A stretch of 64,000 bases of DNA from a virus: the IMG/VR virus record IMGVR_UViG_3300028840_001747, positions 40,926-104,925 of that record. One strand, 5' to 3'. A program made the translations under genes and the position numbers. The notes under the pieces are model-generated. The model saw only the letters and a program-made list of their open reading frames with translations, was not told where the DNA came from and made no database searches. Numbering within the stretch: the first letter of the stretch is position 1; each line of letters starts with the position of its first letter. Shown piece after piece: positions 49,462 through 59,798 of this stretch.

Positions 49462-52400
49462 CTTCCAAGTCCTTTATTCGTTTTTCTAAATCACTTATCT
49501 TTTCATTTTGTTCCTTTATCGCTTCTACTAACAATGGAACAAGTTTTTCATAATGTATACCTTTATATCCATCGCCCATCTTTACAACGGCTTCAGGTAT
49601 TACCTTTTCTACATCTTGTGCGATGAGTCCTACATCATGTTTTCCATCTTCATGCGGGATACCTGAATCCTTCTTATCCCAATCAAACTCAACTCCACGA
49701 AGTTGTATCACTTTTTGTAGTGGATTTAATAGTTGTGATATATTCTTTTTAAGATTTATATCAGATGTCGTTAACGCTGTTATATTTCCACTCGCACCTA
49801 TATTTCCACCTACATAAAGTTTGAATGTTCCTGTCCATCCAGTATTAGCAAGAACTCCAATACCAACATCACCACCGTGATGTATATTCAATCTTGAATC
49901 GGCCCTCGTCACTTCACCTGCAGAACCACTTGAATTCAACGCAAAGTGTAATCTACCACGACCCCACGAATCTATATCTTGAAATAAAATCGCACCTTTA
50001 TACGTATTTGCAGTAGTTCCGTTTTGGAAGATAAATCCACTTTGAACATTAGTACTGGTATTAGTATTGTTTAATCGTTGATATGTACCATCAGTTCCGT
50101 CAGTAGTTGCAACATTAAATTGTACCAATGGTTCAGCTTCAAAAGTAGCGACATTTTCAAAAGTAGATGTACCTGCAAAGTTAGCACTACTTGTTACTCC
50201 TAATTGAATAGTATTAACCATACTACTTGATATTACTCCGCGAACATCTAATTTCGTTTGTGGCACCCAAACTCCAAGTCCTACTCTACCTGCTATATCA
50301 TCATTCGCTACGTTTTTATAACCTGCTGGTGCAGCACCCGCACCTTTTTTATAAGCTGAAAATTCAGGTGGATAAATAATCAATCCACAATGTTTATCTT
50401 CTATTGTTGTAACTGCATGAAAATTAGATCCAGGACTTGTCCACAAATCATTCAATGAACCGGTCCACGGATTACCAAATACTGACGGTCTAAAACGAGT
50501 CACAAAAGCCCAAGCAGAAGAACCTGGATTACCCGCACCACCACTAATATCTTTTACTACTCCATCTGCAAGAATACCACAAGAAAAATAATGATCATTA
50601 CAACTACCCCAAATACCAGATTTTATTGAATCTCCACCACCACGACCTTGATACCCTTTTATTGCTGCGTTCACATTTGAACCTGTATAATCACCCCAAC
50701 CTGCAGCAGATTGTGTCGTTACCGGCCATATTTCTCCACTTAAATTATCGTTTTGAGCATATAACGTATATGAATGTTGATCAGGTTCCATTCCGGAAAT
50801 ATTTCCAGTATTATTTTCTTTATAATAATTGTACGCTGTCCATCGTCCAACCGGAGATTCTCGTTGTTCTACATGGAATTGAACTTCGTCAAGTTTCATT
50901 CTATCACCAGTAACCACTGTATGTCCTATTATTTCCGTTGTTTCCGCATCAGCATCAACAGTTACAGCAGCAGTTGATGCGGAAATTCTAAGTATTTCAA
51001 AATCAGAAACTAAATCTGCCGATCTTGAAACAAAAACAATAGAAGCTTCATCAGGATCAAATCTTATAGCCGTATTACGACCACCAGGACTTGTATAACT
51101 TCCAATTAACGCATCTTCATCAATCGTAAAACCCGCAATTCGTCCTGCACTCGCACTTATTACTCCATTTGCACCTACTTGAAATTCCGATGAAGATATA
51201 AATAATGTTTCCTTCAACGTTCCACCGGTCACAGCTGCGCCACTAATAAAGAAATTAGGACAACATTGATCATCACCAGAATAAAGAGCATCAGGACTTA
51301 AATTAAATCCACCTATTTTACCATATGTAGCATCAACAGAACCTGTAATTTTCAATGTGGTACTATCCCACTCCATATTATTAGTAGAATTACCAACTTT
51401 GAAGTCGCCATTGTCATACCAATAATTGTTGTTGTTGATAAAAATACCATGATTTGAACTACTAACATTTGATCCAATAAGTAAATTACCAGCATGAACT
51501 TTTCCGGTAAACGATCCCGTTGTAGCAGTAATTTTACCAGTCAAATAAACATTTTCAGTAAAGAGTCCAAATCCAGGTTGTGTATCACCATAAAGAAGTC
51601 CAGGAGATAATCCACTCAAATCTCCAAGTCTTACTTTCAAATCTAAATCATATACTCCACTACCAGTTCTTTCTACTATATCTATATAAGGTGTATACGG
51701 ATCGCGTGGATTCGCATTCAATCTAATATATCCACTTTGACTTATACCAGTTGAAACAACTACTTGTCCAGGTTCATAACTAAACGCACCACTTCCGCTA
51801 TCACCAATAATTGAGTCGCCACTTGGATCGGCGAGCTGTCCAAAATTCCACGGTTCATCACTCTGCCAACTTCTCGTTACGTAAATGTAACCCCGAAAAT
51901 CTGTTGAACTCGCGGGATCAAGTCGAGACGAACTCGTTACTAAAACATATTCCGTTGTAAAACCGGTGTCGGTTACTTTCTTGACCTTCGCCACTTCACC
52001 ATTCGTCCAACCTGAAGCATTTTCTACAGGCCACTCATTATACGTTTGATCCGCAGGATTTGCGGACATCGTTACACTTCCACTTATCGTTGTCGAATTG
52101 GCGACCCATAATTGACCACCAACCGCATTGACGGTCTCTTTCTCAAATACGGTCGTCCTCAACGTTCCACGAATACGTACATTCTCAAACTCACCATATC
52201 CATTAAACGCACTCGTTATTCTCCATCCCCGTTCGCCAGATACATAGTCAGCAGTTTGTAACGTTCCATTACTATCTATTATTATGTTACTCGCAGATAA
52301 GAAATAATGTCCTATCTTCCATCCACCTATTGAACCCGTACCAGCAACCAACGTTCCATAAATCGTTGCGTTTGACGCGGTCAAGGCTCCGGCTTCATTT

Positions 52401-54718
52401 ACATAAAAATTTGACGATGATATAATACCACTACCACTTAACATAAATGTTTGGTTGGGCGCCATTAACTTGCCTTCAGGTTGAATCTGCCATCCACCTA
52501 TCGAACCACTCATAAAATGAGCATATCCAACTTGTGTGATAGCAGCTCGATAATAGTTACCAGTGTCCGGATCATAATAAGCATGTGGATCAGGAGAAAT
52601 ACCACCAAGCGGTACTTTGATTTGATTAGCTTCAATCGATCCACTAAAGAAACCATCAGTAGCATAAATCGAACCGGTTACCTCAAGTCGTCCAGTATCC
52701 GTTCTAAATCGAATAGCGTGTGGGCGATCAGACCCTGATGGTATTTTTTGACCACCATGTATTTCTAATCCCACTCCATCATAGCCACCAGGATTATCTA
52801 CCGTTAAAACTGATCCACTCCACAACATAAATCCACTTGGACCTGTACCATCAATAGCATGCGACCAACCACGATAACCTACGTTTCTCAAATAAGCAGA
52901 CCTTACACCCGCCATTTCAATACCTTCGCCAATAGCATTTCCAATATATACCGATCCCGTAAGAACGTTATCAGTTCCCTCTATATAAATGTTACTTCCT
53001 CTAAAACTAAACTCAGATGAAGTAGCAAAAGTATCAGCTCTTTTACCCTCAAAATCATAAAACTCTGCTTTAAACTCTAACTTGTCGTCTCTTTGCCAGT
53101 CAAGTATTGGTATAGTAAGTATAGCATTATCGGGCGAAAATCCGGTCTCTTGTGATGGTTTTATAGACATTTGAGATATATACCAATCACCAGATGGAAT
53201 AACAAATCGTATGTGTCCCGTTCCAGTATTATCAGCTATAAAGGATGCTTCTACTTCACCAAAATTTTTCTCGTCGCCAGATATGTTTTGTAAATCAACC
53301 TTCCCTACTAACTTTCCTAATCCACCAACTAAATCAGTCTCGGAATCATTGAAAGCAGAACCTGACATATAAATTTGAAATTCACCTTCACTTCCGGTAA
53401 TCGTCTCGCCAACCATTTCAACTATCTTTGGTTTTCTAACACCAACAAGTCTCGCGGTAAAAGTGTATTCACTTCCTTCATTGAAATTTATATCTTGAAC
53501 CGGGAATACGGTATAAAAGAAATCTTTGGGGCGACCCGTTTGACTTCCACTAATATAAATAGCATCCCTTATCTTAGAACTATCCCTTGATAAACTTGGA
53601 AACGCATCATTTGAACTAAATCTTGAAGATGTCCAAAATGAATCTATTATTGTTTCATTATATATCAATCCATAATGTATATCATAATTAACAGTATTTT
53701 CGTCAATCATTAAATCTGGGCTCTCAAGAACAACGTCACCCATTAAATCAAAATCTCGATCACTACCTGCAGACTTCATAAAAAGTTTGAGAGCATAAAC
53801 ATCGCCAGAGAATGTTTCCATATCCGCAATGTTTACTTTAGCAAAAGATTTATAATTTTCAGTAGCTGAATAAGTTGGTTCTATCTCATATCGTAATGAA
53901 TAAGGACTGTTTATAAAATCTTTTGTATTACCTTTTGTTCCTATCGCCAGTGTACGATCTATAAATGATTCAGGTAAATATGAACGTTGTGTATCCGGTG
54001 GGCTATATGGTTCACCTGCAATAGCAGAATTAACATTTACCACTTCCTTTATTGTCGTTTGATATTCATCATTGTCGCCTGCGATAACATATGGAGTTGG
54101 TACGGTTAACGTTCCACCTTCCATCTGGCGTATAAATGCTCCACCGGAAATGGATAACATATAATCACTTCCTACCATTTGTCCCGCAACAGAACCACTC
54201 GTATAATCAACCGATTCAGGACTTGAACTTGTAGTATATGACCTAACTAAATAAGGTGTATATAATTCCTGTGCGGATATAATAGGAGGCTTATAAAATT
54301 TTATCGGAGATACATTTCTTAAGGCAGGATCAACGGTAATCGTCTTTTGCCATCTTACATTTAGATGATTTTCCCATTCAGGAGGAACATTCTTTGCTTC
54401 CCCTGCAATGGTTAATGTCGCAGCACCATAAAGTTCATCGGAATACACATAAATAGAAACCACCCTGGATGAACCTTCAATATAATCAGGATACTCTGAA
54501 TATATTACATTCCCTTCAGCATTCAATACCTCAACTTTTACTTCACTATTCAGCTTGAGTAAATCAGAGCCATCGATGCGGAAAGCGGTCTTACCACCTG
54601 GGAAAACTTCAGGAATACCTGATACACGAAAATATTGAGAATTTGGGTCGGTATCTTCTATAAAAACATCGATAAGGTGTAACCCAATGTATTGATTACT
54701 CTTTCTTTTGATCGCCAT
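49445..54718 (-). CDS. Giant tail fibre with S74 intramolecular chaperone
   Basis: 1757 residues from the ATG at 54718, chosen because GGAGATTTTT stands before it; the frame opens four codons earlier with an ATG that is part of this ribosome site. It starts MAIKRKSNQYIGLHLIDVFI. The N-terminal ~550 residues are Ig-like or lectin-like beta domains, then a long shaft with repeated GSIGGW, GSGIISSSNFYV and TGSFTGKVHAG-type elements. C-terminus: TTSDINLKKNISQLLNPLQK, VGLIAQDVEKVIPEAVVKMG, YEKLVPLLVEAIKEQNEKIS, the peptidase S74 chaperone with Ser and Lys of the self-cleavage site in SDINLKK. The chaperone trims itself off after trimer folding. Probably the main receptor-binding long fibre. Confidence 0.85.
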   Translation of the reverse strand: MAIKRKSNQYIGLHLIDVFIEDTDPNSQYFRVSGIPEVFPGGKTAFRIDGSDLLKLNSEVKVEVLNAEGNVIYSEYPDYIEGSSRVVSIYVYSDELYGAATLTIAGEAKNVPPEWENHLNVRWQKTITVDPALRNVSPIKFYKPPIISAQELYTPYLVRSYTTSSSPESVDYTSGSVAGQMVGSDYMLSISGGAFIRQMEGGTLTVPTPYVIAGDNDEYQTTIKEVVNVNSAIAGEPYSPPDTQRSYLPESFIDRTLAIGTKGNTKDFINSPYSLRYEIEPTYSATENYKSFAKVNIADMETFSGDVYALKLFMKSAGSDRDFDLMGDVVLESPDLMIDENTVNYDIHYGLIYNETIIDSFWTSSRFSSNDAFPSLSRDSSKIRDAIYISGSQTGRPKDFFYTVFPVQDINFNEGSEYTFTARLVGVRKPKIVEMVGETITGSEGEFQIYMSGSAFNDSETDLVGGLGKLVGKVDLQNISGDEKNFGEVEASFIADNTGTGHIRFVIPSGDWYISQMSIKPSQETGFSPDNAILTIPILDWQRDDKLEFKAEFYDFEGKRADTFATSSEFSFRGSNIYIEGTDNVLTGSVYIGNAIGEGIEMAGVRSAYLRNVGYRGWSHAIDGTGPSGFMLWSGSVLTVDNPGGYDGVGLEIHGGQKIPSGSDRPHAIRFRTDTGRLEVTGSIYATDGFFSGSIEANQIKVPLGGISPDPHAYYDPDTGNYYRAAITQVGYAHFMSGSIGGWQIQPEGKLMAPNQTFMLSGSGIISSSNFYVNEAGALTASNATIYGTLVAGTGSIGGWKIGHYFLSASNIIIDSNGTLQTADYVSGERGWRITSAFNGYGEFENVRIRGTLRTTVFEKETVNAVGGQLWVANSTTISGSVTMSANPADQTYNEWPVENASGWTNGEVAKVKKVTDTGFTTEYVLVTSSSRLDPASSTDFRGYIYVTRSWQSDEPWNFGQLADPSGDSIIGDSGSGAFSYEPGQVVVSTGISQSGYIRLNANPRDPYTPYIDIVERTGSGVYDLDLKVRLGDLSGLSPGLLYGDTQPGFGLFTENVYLTGKITATTGSFTGKVHAGNLLIGSNVSSSNHGIFINNNNYWYDNGDFKVGNSTNNMEWDSTTLKITGSVDATYGKIGGFNLSPDALYSGDDQCCPNFFISGAAVTGGTLKETLFISSSEFQVGANGVISASAGRIAGFTIDEDALIGSYTSPGGRNTAIRFDPDEASIVFVSRSADLVSDFEILRISASTAAVTVDADAETTEIIGHTVVTGDRMKLDEVQFHVEQRESPVGRWTAYNYYKENNTGNISGMEPDQHSYTLYAQNDNLSGEIWPVTTQSAAGWGDYTGSNVNAAIKGYQGRGGGDSIKSGIWGSCNDHYFSCGILADGVVKDISGGAGNPGSSAWAFVTRFRPSVFGNPWTGSLNDLWTSPGSNFHAVTTIEDKHCGLIIYPPEFSAYKKGAGAAPAGYKNVANDDIAGRVGLGVWVPQTKLDVRGVISSSMVNTIQLGVTSSANFAGTSTFENVATFEAEPLVQFNVATTDGTDGTYQRLNNTNTSTNVQSGFIFQNGTTANTYKGAILFQDIDSWGRGRLHFALNSSGSAGEVTRADSRLNIHHGGDVGIGVLANTGWTGTFKLYVGGNIGASGNITALTTSDINLKKNISQLLNPLQKVIQLRGVEFDWDKKDSGIPHEDGKHDVGLIAQDVEKVIPEAVVKMGDGYKGIHYEKLVPLLVEAIKEQNEKISDLEKRIKDLEDGDRS

Positions 54719-54745
54719 AAAAATCTCCATTACACATAGTTATTC

Positions 54746-54760
54746 ACATATAAATATATG
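54746..54760 (-). promoter_or_regulatory. Candidate late promoter motif before the giant fibre
   Basis: Coding-strand CATATATTTATATGTG, ending 28 bases before the ATG at 54718, in the short gap after the recombination gene. It fits the switch from replication genes (right) to late structural genes (left). Confidence 0.5.
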
Positions 54761-54777
54761 TAACGAAGATTATTACA

Positions 54778-57700
54778 TTAATTTACGATCTTACTAAAAC
54801 CATTTTCTTTTTTGATTTCTAATGCGGAATCAACCATGTCTTTTACATAATCTAAGTGAGAAATGATCAAAACAAAATCAAATTGTGTCTTGAGATAATC
54901 AAATAACATATATAAATTATTGGCGTTGTCGGCATCCAAGCTTCCAAAACCTTCATCAATAACTAAAAAGTTTGGACGAGGCAAACTCGATACGCCGATA
55001 AGAGCAACCCGAATCGCTACGTTGACGATAAACCTTTCCATTCCACTTATCAACTCAATGGGCCAGACATCTTCCTCACTATATACTATCTTTCCATATA
55101 TGTCTTTATCGTCTACATCAACTCCGAGTATAATACCAAAATCAACCATTTGAGATAATATGTTGTTTACTTCACTCTCTACAACAGGTAAAATCCTCTC
55201 CATCAAATCAAGTGGAATACCATTCTTTTCTACAGCTTCCATGTAAAACCGGTACGCTGTACTTCTTTGTTCCAAATCTTTTACATAATCTATTTCTTTG
55301 TTTATCTTCTTTATTTGATCTTCATACACTTTTATTTTGGCATGGATGTCCATAATTTCTTGATTTATTTCACTAATACCATTTTCAACAACTACAAGTT
55401 TACTTTCCCAATCATCTATTTTGTCTTGTGTTTCTCGATTCTTCTTTATCGTCTTTTCATTTTTCTCATATGTCTTTATACTTTTTTCTACATCCTTTAA
55501 TTCTATTTTCGCCTCTTTTAATGACGATTCTCTACTAAATTTTGACTTTTCTTCGTCACTCAATTCCATCGAGTAGGCATTTATGTTTCCATTGAGTTGG
55601 TTGTAATGAGTATATTTAGTTTCTACATAACTACCCTTTTCTAACATCTTATCAAACTCAGAGATTTTATCCTCAAAGGTTTTCATAATCATTCTATTTT
55701 CTTCAATATCATCTTCCTCTAACTTTGAGTTGACAAAAACTTTATTGTCACCACAAACATTACATTCATCATTGTATTGTATCTTGGCGAAATCTCCTAA
55801 CTCTTTTGTTTTTGATTCTACCTTTATCTTGTATTTGTCAAAATCATGTTTCGCCTCATGTCGATGTTTTTTTATCTCCATGATAAGTTCATACTTCTCT
55901 ACAATATCACTATCTATATCCTTGAGTAATGTTTTGTTCTCTTTTATTTCCTCTTTCAAATTATTTATCTTTTCCTTGATCTCAACTATTTCTTGTTCAT
56001 ATGTTTCTATATCCGTTCCAAGATTTATTCGTTTTCGTCGTAAACCCTCTATATCGGATATACTATCAAATCGAACAAGTTTACTCGTAAGTTTCTTTAT
56101 TTCATTATTAATTTGTTTGTATAACTTGTCATATTCTTTTTTACGAGCAGTTCTTTCTTTATATTCTTTATTATGTTTCTTCAATGATAATTCTGCACCA
56201 GACAACTCTTTACTAAACTCTCGTCTCTCAAAATCTTTCAAAACCGCATTTGTTTCTCTAACCGCTTCAAAGGCTAAATCATATAGTTGACCAAATACAT
56301 TGAAATCTAAGAAGTTAGCCAGATGTTCCTTACGATCAGATTGTTTCATTGTTGTAAAGTTTTTGTGATTACTAATAAATTGTGGGATAAGAGCAGTTGT
56401 TTGAAAATCGTCATAATCTCCTAAATAACTTCTTATACTGGCGTTCGTTGAACTTCGTCTATCTCCATTCAATGATTTTCTCTCTCCATTTAACATTCGT
56501 ACAGAAAAGTCAGTCTTTACATTTACCATTCCCCTTTTATTTGTAGTCGCCTTTCGTTTGATACGATATATCTTGTCGTCAATGTCAAACTCAAACTTCG
56601 AATCAAAATTATCCCTCTTACTATTGAGTGCGTTCTTGGCCTTCCATGCACGCGCAGACTTGTCGAAAATAGTGAATGATAACGATTCTATAAAATTACT
56701 CTTTCCACTCGCATTCGGAGCAAATAAGCCGACAACACCTTTGAGATTTGTGAAATCTACTTTGTTGCCGTCTCCATATGAAAATAAGTTGGAAAATGTA
56801 AATGTCTGCGGTTTCCAAACTACATTCCGTGCAATGTCACGCGGTGGTAACTTTCCATTTAACTCGGTGTTGATTTCAAATATCTTTGTTATTGTCGATT
56901 CATCAAGAAAATGTTTCTTTTCTAAAAATTCTCGTATCAACTCATTTTGAAAATTTATATCCCTAACATCCCCAATATCTATTTTCTTCAATACCGATGA
57001 TCCATTCTTATTCAATAAATCATGAATCTTTACTTCAGATACTTCATGTATATGTGGATATTGTTTTCGAATCACCGTCATTATTTCCGTGATCCGTGAT
57101 GGAAGTGTATCTTTTATTTTTAATCGGAGGCGAGCTTTCTCAGGTAATCCTTGTATATCTGGTATCACACCTTTATCAATGAATAATGTTCTATATCCAT
57201 AATCATTGTGTACCTTGATGAACTCCGCTTTCCTCTTTGACACATCCCATTTCAATATACCCTTGTTATCATCTTCGCCATGATTTTGTTGTATCAACGA
57301 GCCAGGGAACGCCATTGTCTTTTGTTTATTCATATATTGATGTTTATGAATGTCACCTAATAATACAATGTCATATCCCTTGAATATGTCTTGTTTTACC
57401 TTGTCATTGTGTAACTTGAAGCCAGTGTCGGCGACCGCCTGGTGTATCGTGCCGTGATATAAAGCTATTTTCGTGCTGTCGCCCTCTACCTGATCCGCCG
57501 ATATGAAGTTCTCCACTTTGTCAAATACGGACATTACAACAAATTTTGTGTTCGCTATGTCGTAGACGCCAGAATGTTTGAGATAAAATAGATTGTGACT
57601 GTCAAGATTTTTTACTATCGATGTCAATGTGTCCATTCTACTCATATTATTCAAATTACAATCATGATTACCTGCTATCACGATTGTAGGTATAATATTT

Positions 57701-57945
57701 GTCAATCTCTTGAATAACTCAAATGTCAAATCAACTAACTCAGGTGACATTTCTAACTTAGCATGTACGATGTCACCAGCTAAAACAACTACTGCATTCT
57801 CGGTGTCCTTTTGTACTTCATAATACAATCTTTCAAATACTTGTCGATATTCCTTGTGACGCCTGACATTACGTATATGAATGTCCGCCGTATGATAAAT
57901 GGTTTTCAACTCGTCGAAGTTTACCGGTATCTTGTCTTTCATCAT
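54778..57945 (-). CDS. Single-chain Mre11-Rad50 (gp47-gp46) recombination nuclease
   Basis: 1055 residues. N-terminal ~340: calcineurin-like phosphoesterase with HTADIHIR (18-25), VLAGDIVHAK (54-63), AGNHDCN (91-97), ALYHGT (161-166) and LLGDIHKHQ (195-203), i.e. all Mre11/SbcD/gp47 motifs. From ~380: ABC-ATPase of Rad50/SbcC/gp46 type with FSNLFSYGDGNKVDF, Walker A GLFAPNASGKSNF (406-418), two long coiled-coil arms with a zinc hook NDECNVCGDNK between them, signature ISGMERFIVNVAIRVAL and Walker B FLVIDEGFGSLDADN. In T4 and bacteria these are two proteins; here they are joined without a stop. The enzyme processes DNA ends for recombination-dependent replication and host DNA degradation. Its start overlaps the glycosyltransferase end by 77 bases. 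Confidence 0.93.
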   Translation of the reverse strand: MMKDKIPVNFDELKTIYHTADIHIRNVRRHKEYRQVFERLYYEVQKDTENAVVVLAGDIVHAKLEMSPELVDLTFELFKRLTNIIPTIVIAGNHDCNLNNMSRMDTLTSIVKNLDSHNLFYLKHSGVYDIANTKFVVMSVFDKVENFISADQVEGDSTKIALYHGTIHQAVADTGFKLHNDKVKQDIFKGYDIVLLGDIHKHQYMNKQKTMAFPGSLIQQNHGEDDNKGILKWDVSKRKAEFIKVHNDYGYRTLFIDKGVIPDIQGLPEKARLRLKIKDTLPSRITEIMTVIRKQYPHIHEVSEVKIHDLLNKNGSSVLKKIDIGDVRDINFQNELIREFLEKKHFLDESTITKIFEINTELNGKLPPRDIARNVVWKPQTFTFSNLFSYGDGNKVDFTNLKGVVGLFAPNASGKSNFIESLSFTIFDKSARAWKAKNALNSKRDNFDSKFEFDIDDKIYRIKRKATTNKRGMVNVKTDFSVRMLNGERKSLNGDRRSSTNASIRSYLGDYDDFQTTALIPQFISNHKNFTTMKQSDRKEHLANFLDFNVFGQLYDLAFEAVRETNAVLKDFERREFSKELSGAELSLKKHNKEYKERTARKKEYDKLYKQINNEIKKLTSKLVRFDSISDIEGLRRKRINLGTDIETYEQEIVEIKEKINNLKEEIKENKTLLKDIDSDIVEKYELIMEIKKHRHEAKHDFDKYKIKVESKTKELGDFAKIQYNDECNVCGDNKVFVNSKLEEDDIEENRMIMKTFEDKISEFDKMLEKGSYVETKYTHYNQLNGNINAYSMELSDEEKSKFSRESSLKEAKIELKDVEKSIKTYEKNEKTIKKNRETQDKIDDWESKLVVVENGISEINQEIMDIHAKIKVYEDQIKKINKEIDYVKDLEQRSTAYRFYMEAVEKNGIPLDLMERILPVVESEVNNILSQMVDFGIILGVDVDDKDIYGKIVYSEEDVWPIELISGMERFIVNVAIRVALIGVSSLPRPNFLVIDEGFGSLDADNANNLYMLFDYLKTQFDFVLIISHLDYVKDMVDSALEIKKENGFSKIVN

Positions 57946-58828
57946 ATTCCTTTACCACTCCTATAATTATTCGTTCAAATGTATCTCCCATAATCTCTAA
58001 TGATAAGTTTTCCTCTATCAATCGTTTATTTATTTTTCCTTGTCGCCAGTCATATTTTTGTATTAGATTTTGTAAACCATTCAAATCATATTTACATTGT
58101 GTATACCAACCTGAACAATTACCCCTAAGAAATTCTTTGAAATTCCATTCATTTACCCAACCGTCACAACCATTCACACCATAAACCAATGATGGGCGAC
58201 CACACGCCATTCCCTCATATATTGATCGTCCATAACCTATTACAAAATCAACCATGTTGATCGCCTCACTTACATTGGGCATCAACCTACCATGATGTAA
58301 CTCTATTCCCAAATTTTCACATACAATATTTAAAGCCGTTGGTACATCACCACGATAAAGATATAACGCAGAAAATGGTTTTACACTTATACTTGTGTTT
58401 GAATAAAATTCATTTATGTTTACTCCATTATAAACAACTTTGTCACAACCTAAATCCTCTTTTACTCTATCACTTATTCCAACATGACATTCATGTTTGT
58501 ATTTTGGAAAATACCATTCTTCCATTGATCCATGACTTACAAATATAACAGGTACATTTACATTCTTTATCATATCTTCATGAATACTATAATTCAATAT
58601 AATTACATCATAATCACCAAACCATGTTCCTTTATCATCAAACATATTATTGATTATTTTTTCATAAAAGACAGTATATCCTGGCACATAATTTATTTCA
58701 TTATCTTTATCAGGTGAAATGTGAAAATGAACTTGATGTCCTTTCTTTATCAACTCATTTGATAAATCGTTAGCCCATAAATTAACACCGGTTAACCTAT
58801 TATGTCCTAATATAATCAATATTCTCAA
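57869..58828 (-). CDS. Glycosyltransferase, GT-B type
   Basis: 319 residues. MRILIILGHNRLTGVNLWAN is the first Rossmann strand of a GT4-like fold; VIFVSHGSMEEWYFPKYKHE, HVGISDRVKEDLGCDKVVYN and GVNINEFY follow, and the donor-binding signature is seen in GRSIYEGMACGRPSLVYGVN (E-x7-E type with the second Glu in YEGMACG). Such enzymes in T4-like phages glucosylate DNA or modify virion or host surface sugars; substrate is not visible. The last 26 codons overlap the recombination gene. It overlaps the primase stop by four bases, so it is in the replication operon. Confidence 0.8.
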   Translation of the reverse strand: MRILIILGHNRLTGVNLWANDLSNELIKKGHQVHFHISPDKDNEINYVPGYTVFYEKIINNMFDDKGTWFGDYDVIILNYSIHEDMIKNVNVPVIFVSHGSMEEWYFPKYKHECHVGISDRVKEDLGCDKVVYNGVNINEFYSNTSISVKPFSALYLYRGDVPTALNIVCENLGIELHHGRLMPNVSEAINMVDFVIGYGRSIYEGMACGRPSLVYGVNGCDGWVNEWNFKEFLRGNCSGWYTQCKYDLNGLQNLIQKYDWRQGKINKRLIEENLSLEIMGDTFERIIIGVVKEYDERQDTGKLRRVENHLSYGGHSYT

Positions 58829-59787
58829 ACTAATCCTACCTTATATTTCATTAATTCAGGAAAATCCATTCTCGTAGTTTGTTGTTTTATGACCCTAACC
58901 ATTTCCATAAATCCTAAATCCGCCGGGTCTTTCGCTCCAAGATTTACAACGTGTGTTTCTATTCCCTCTTTTAAAAATGTCTCAACTATTATAGCTATAT
59001 TTTTCTTAGCATCTTCGTCTAAAGATATATAAATTTTTGGTGGGCGATTTGTAAGTATTTTATCGTGTAGTTTCTCCATAATCGTTTTACCAAATAACGG
59101 TATCGCGTTCCGGCGAATGGCAATCGCATCGAACACTCCCTCAACTAAAACTATTGGTATGTTCCAATTTATCATATTCTCAAACCCTATTATGTCCTTT
59201 GTTATTTCAGGATTTTTATACTTGATATATGCGTCCTCATAATAACTACGAGCAGAAAAGAAATTCAATCTATTATCTTCATCATATGATGGAATGATTA
59301 TTCTATTTTTATATTCGCCTTCTTTACAAAATCCTATTTGATACTTTATTATATCTCCCCAACTTATCTTCCTCTTATTCAAATAGACGGCAGCGCGGCG
59401 AAACTCTAAATCGTCAGGTGTCCCTGGGTAGCCCCAAATAGGTAAAAATTCTTGTGGTAAAGATAAAACTTTCTTCGTCTCGTCTTTCTTCTCAATACTA
59501 TAATGTCTCTCACCTAAAATGTCGCTGAGTTCCTCAAGCTGAACCGGAGTCGCTTTGAACCTCTTGAATAACGTCCAAAGATTTTTTCCTTTCGTGTTGT
59601 CATAATCTTGACAGACCCAACACGCCCATTTGCCGAACTTCGGCGATGATCTATTTATATTGATTGACAATTTCCTCTTGTAATGATTACAAGACGGACA
59701 AAAATATAAATAGTCGCCTTTTGATCCTTGTTTCTTGTTCGAACCTAAAAGGGATTCTAATAATTGTAATAACTTTATTTCACTCAT
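58825..59787 (-). CDS. 61: DNA primase (gp61/DnaG-like)
   Basis: 320 residues. Zinc domain with FCPSCNHYKRKLSININ (residues ~29-45) and WACWVCQDYD (~54-63), a CHC2-type ribbon using four Cys. After a linker the RNA-polymerase core: RIIIPSYDEDNRLNFFSARS, and TOPRIM motifs VLVEGVFDAIAIRRNAIPLF and KIYISLDEDAKKNIAIIVE. Length is close to T4 gp61 (342). It makes RNA primers at the fork with the phage helicase, which is not in this window. No leader. The stop overlaps the glycosyltransferase start by four bases. Confidence 0.9.
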   Translation of the reverse strand: MSEIKLLQLLESLLGSNKKQGSKGDYLYFCPSCNHYKRKLSININRSSPKFGKWACWVCQDYDNTKGKNLWTLFKRFKATPVQLEELSDILGERHYSIEKKDETKKVLSLPQEFLPIWGYPGTPDDLEFRRAAVYLNKRKISWGDIIKYQIGFCKEGEYKNRIIIPSYDEDNRLNFFSARSYYEDAYIKYKNPEITKDIIGFENMINWNIPIVLVEGVFDAIAIRRNAIPLFGKTIMEKLHDKILTNRPPKIYISLDEDAKKNIAIIVETFLKEGIETHVVNLGAKDPADLGFMEMVRVIKQQTTRMDFPELMKYKVGLV

Positions 59788-59798
59788 ATATTTTATAC

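Noticed and set aside
55730-56290. Plus-strand hydrophobic frame of 186 codons opposite the Rad50-like coiled coil
   Set aside because: Antisense of Lys/Glu-rich codons gives Phe/Leu/Ser runs; no promoter, ribosome site or family signal.
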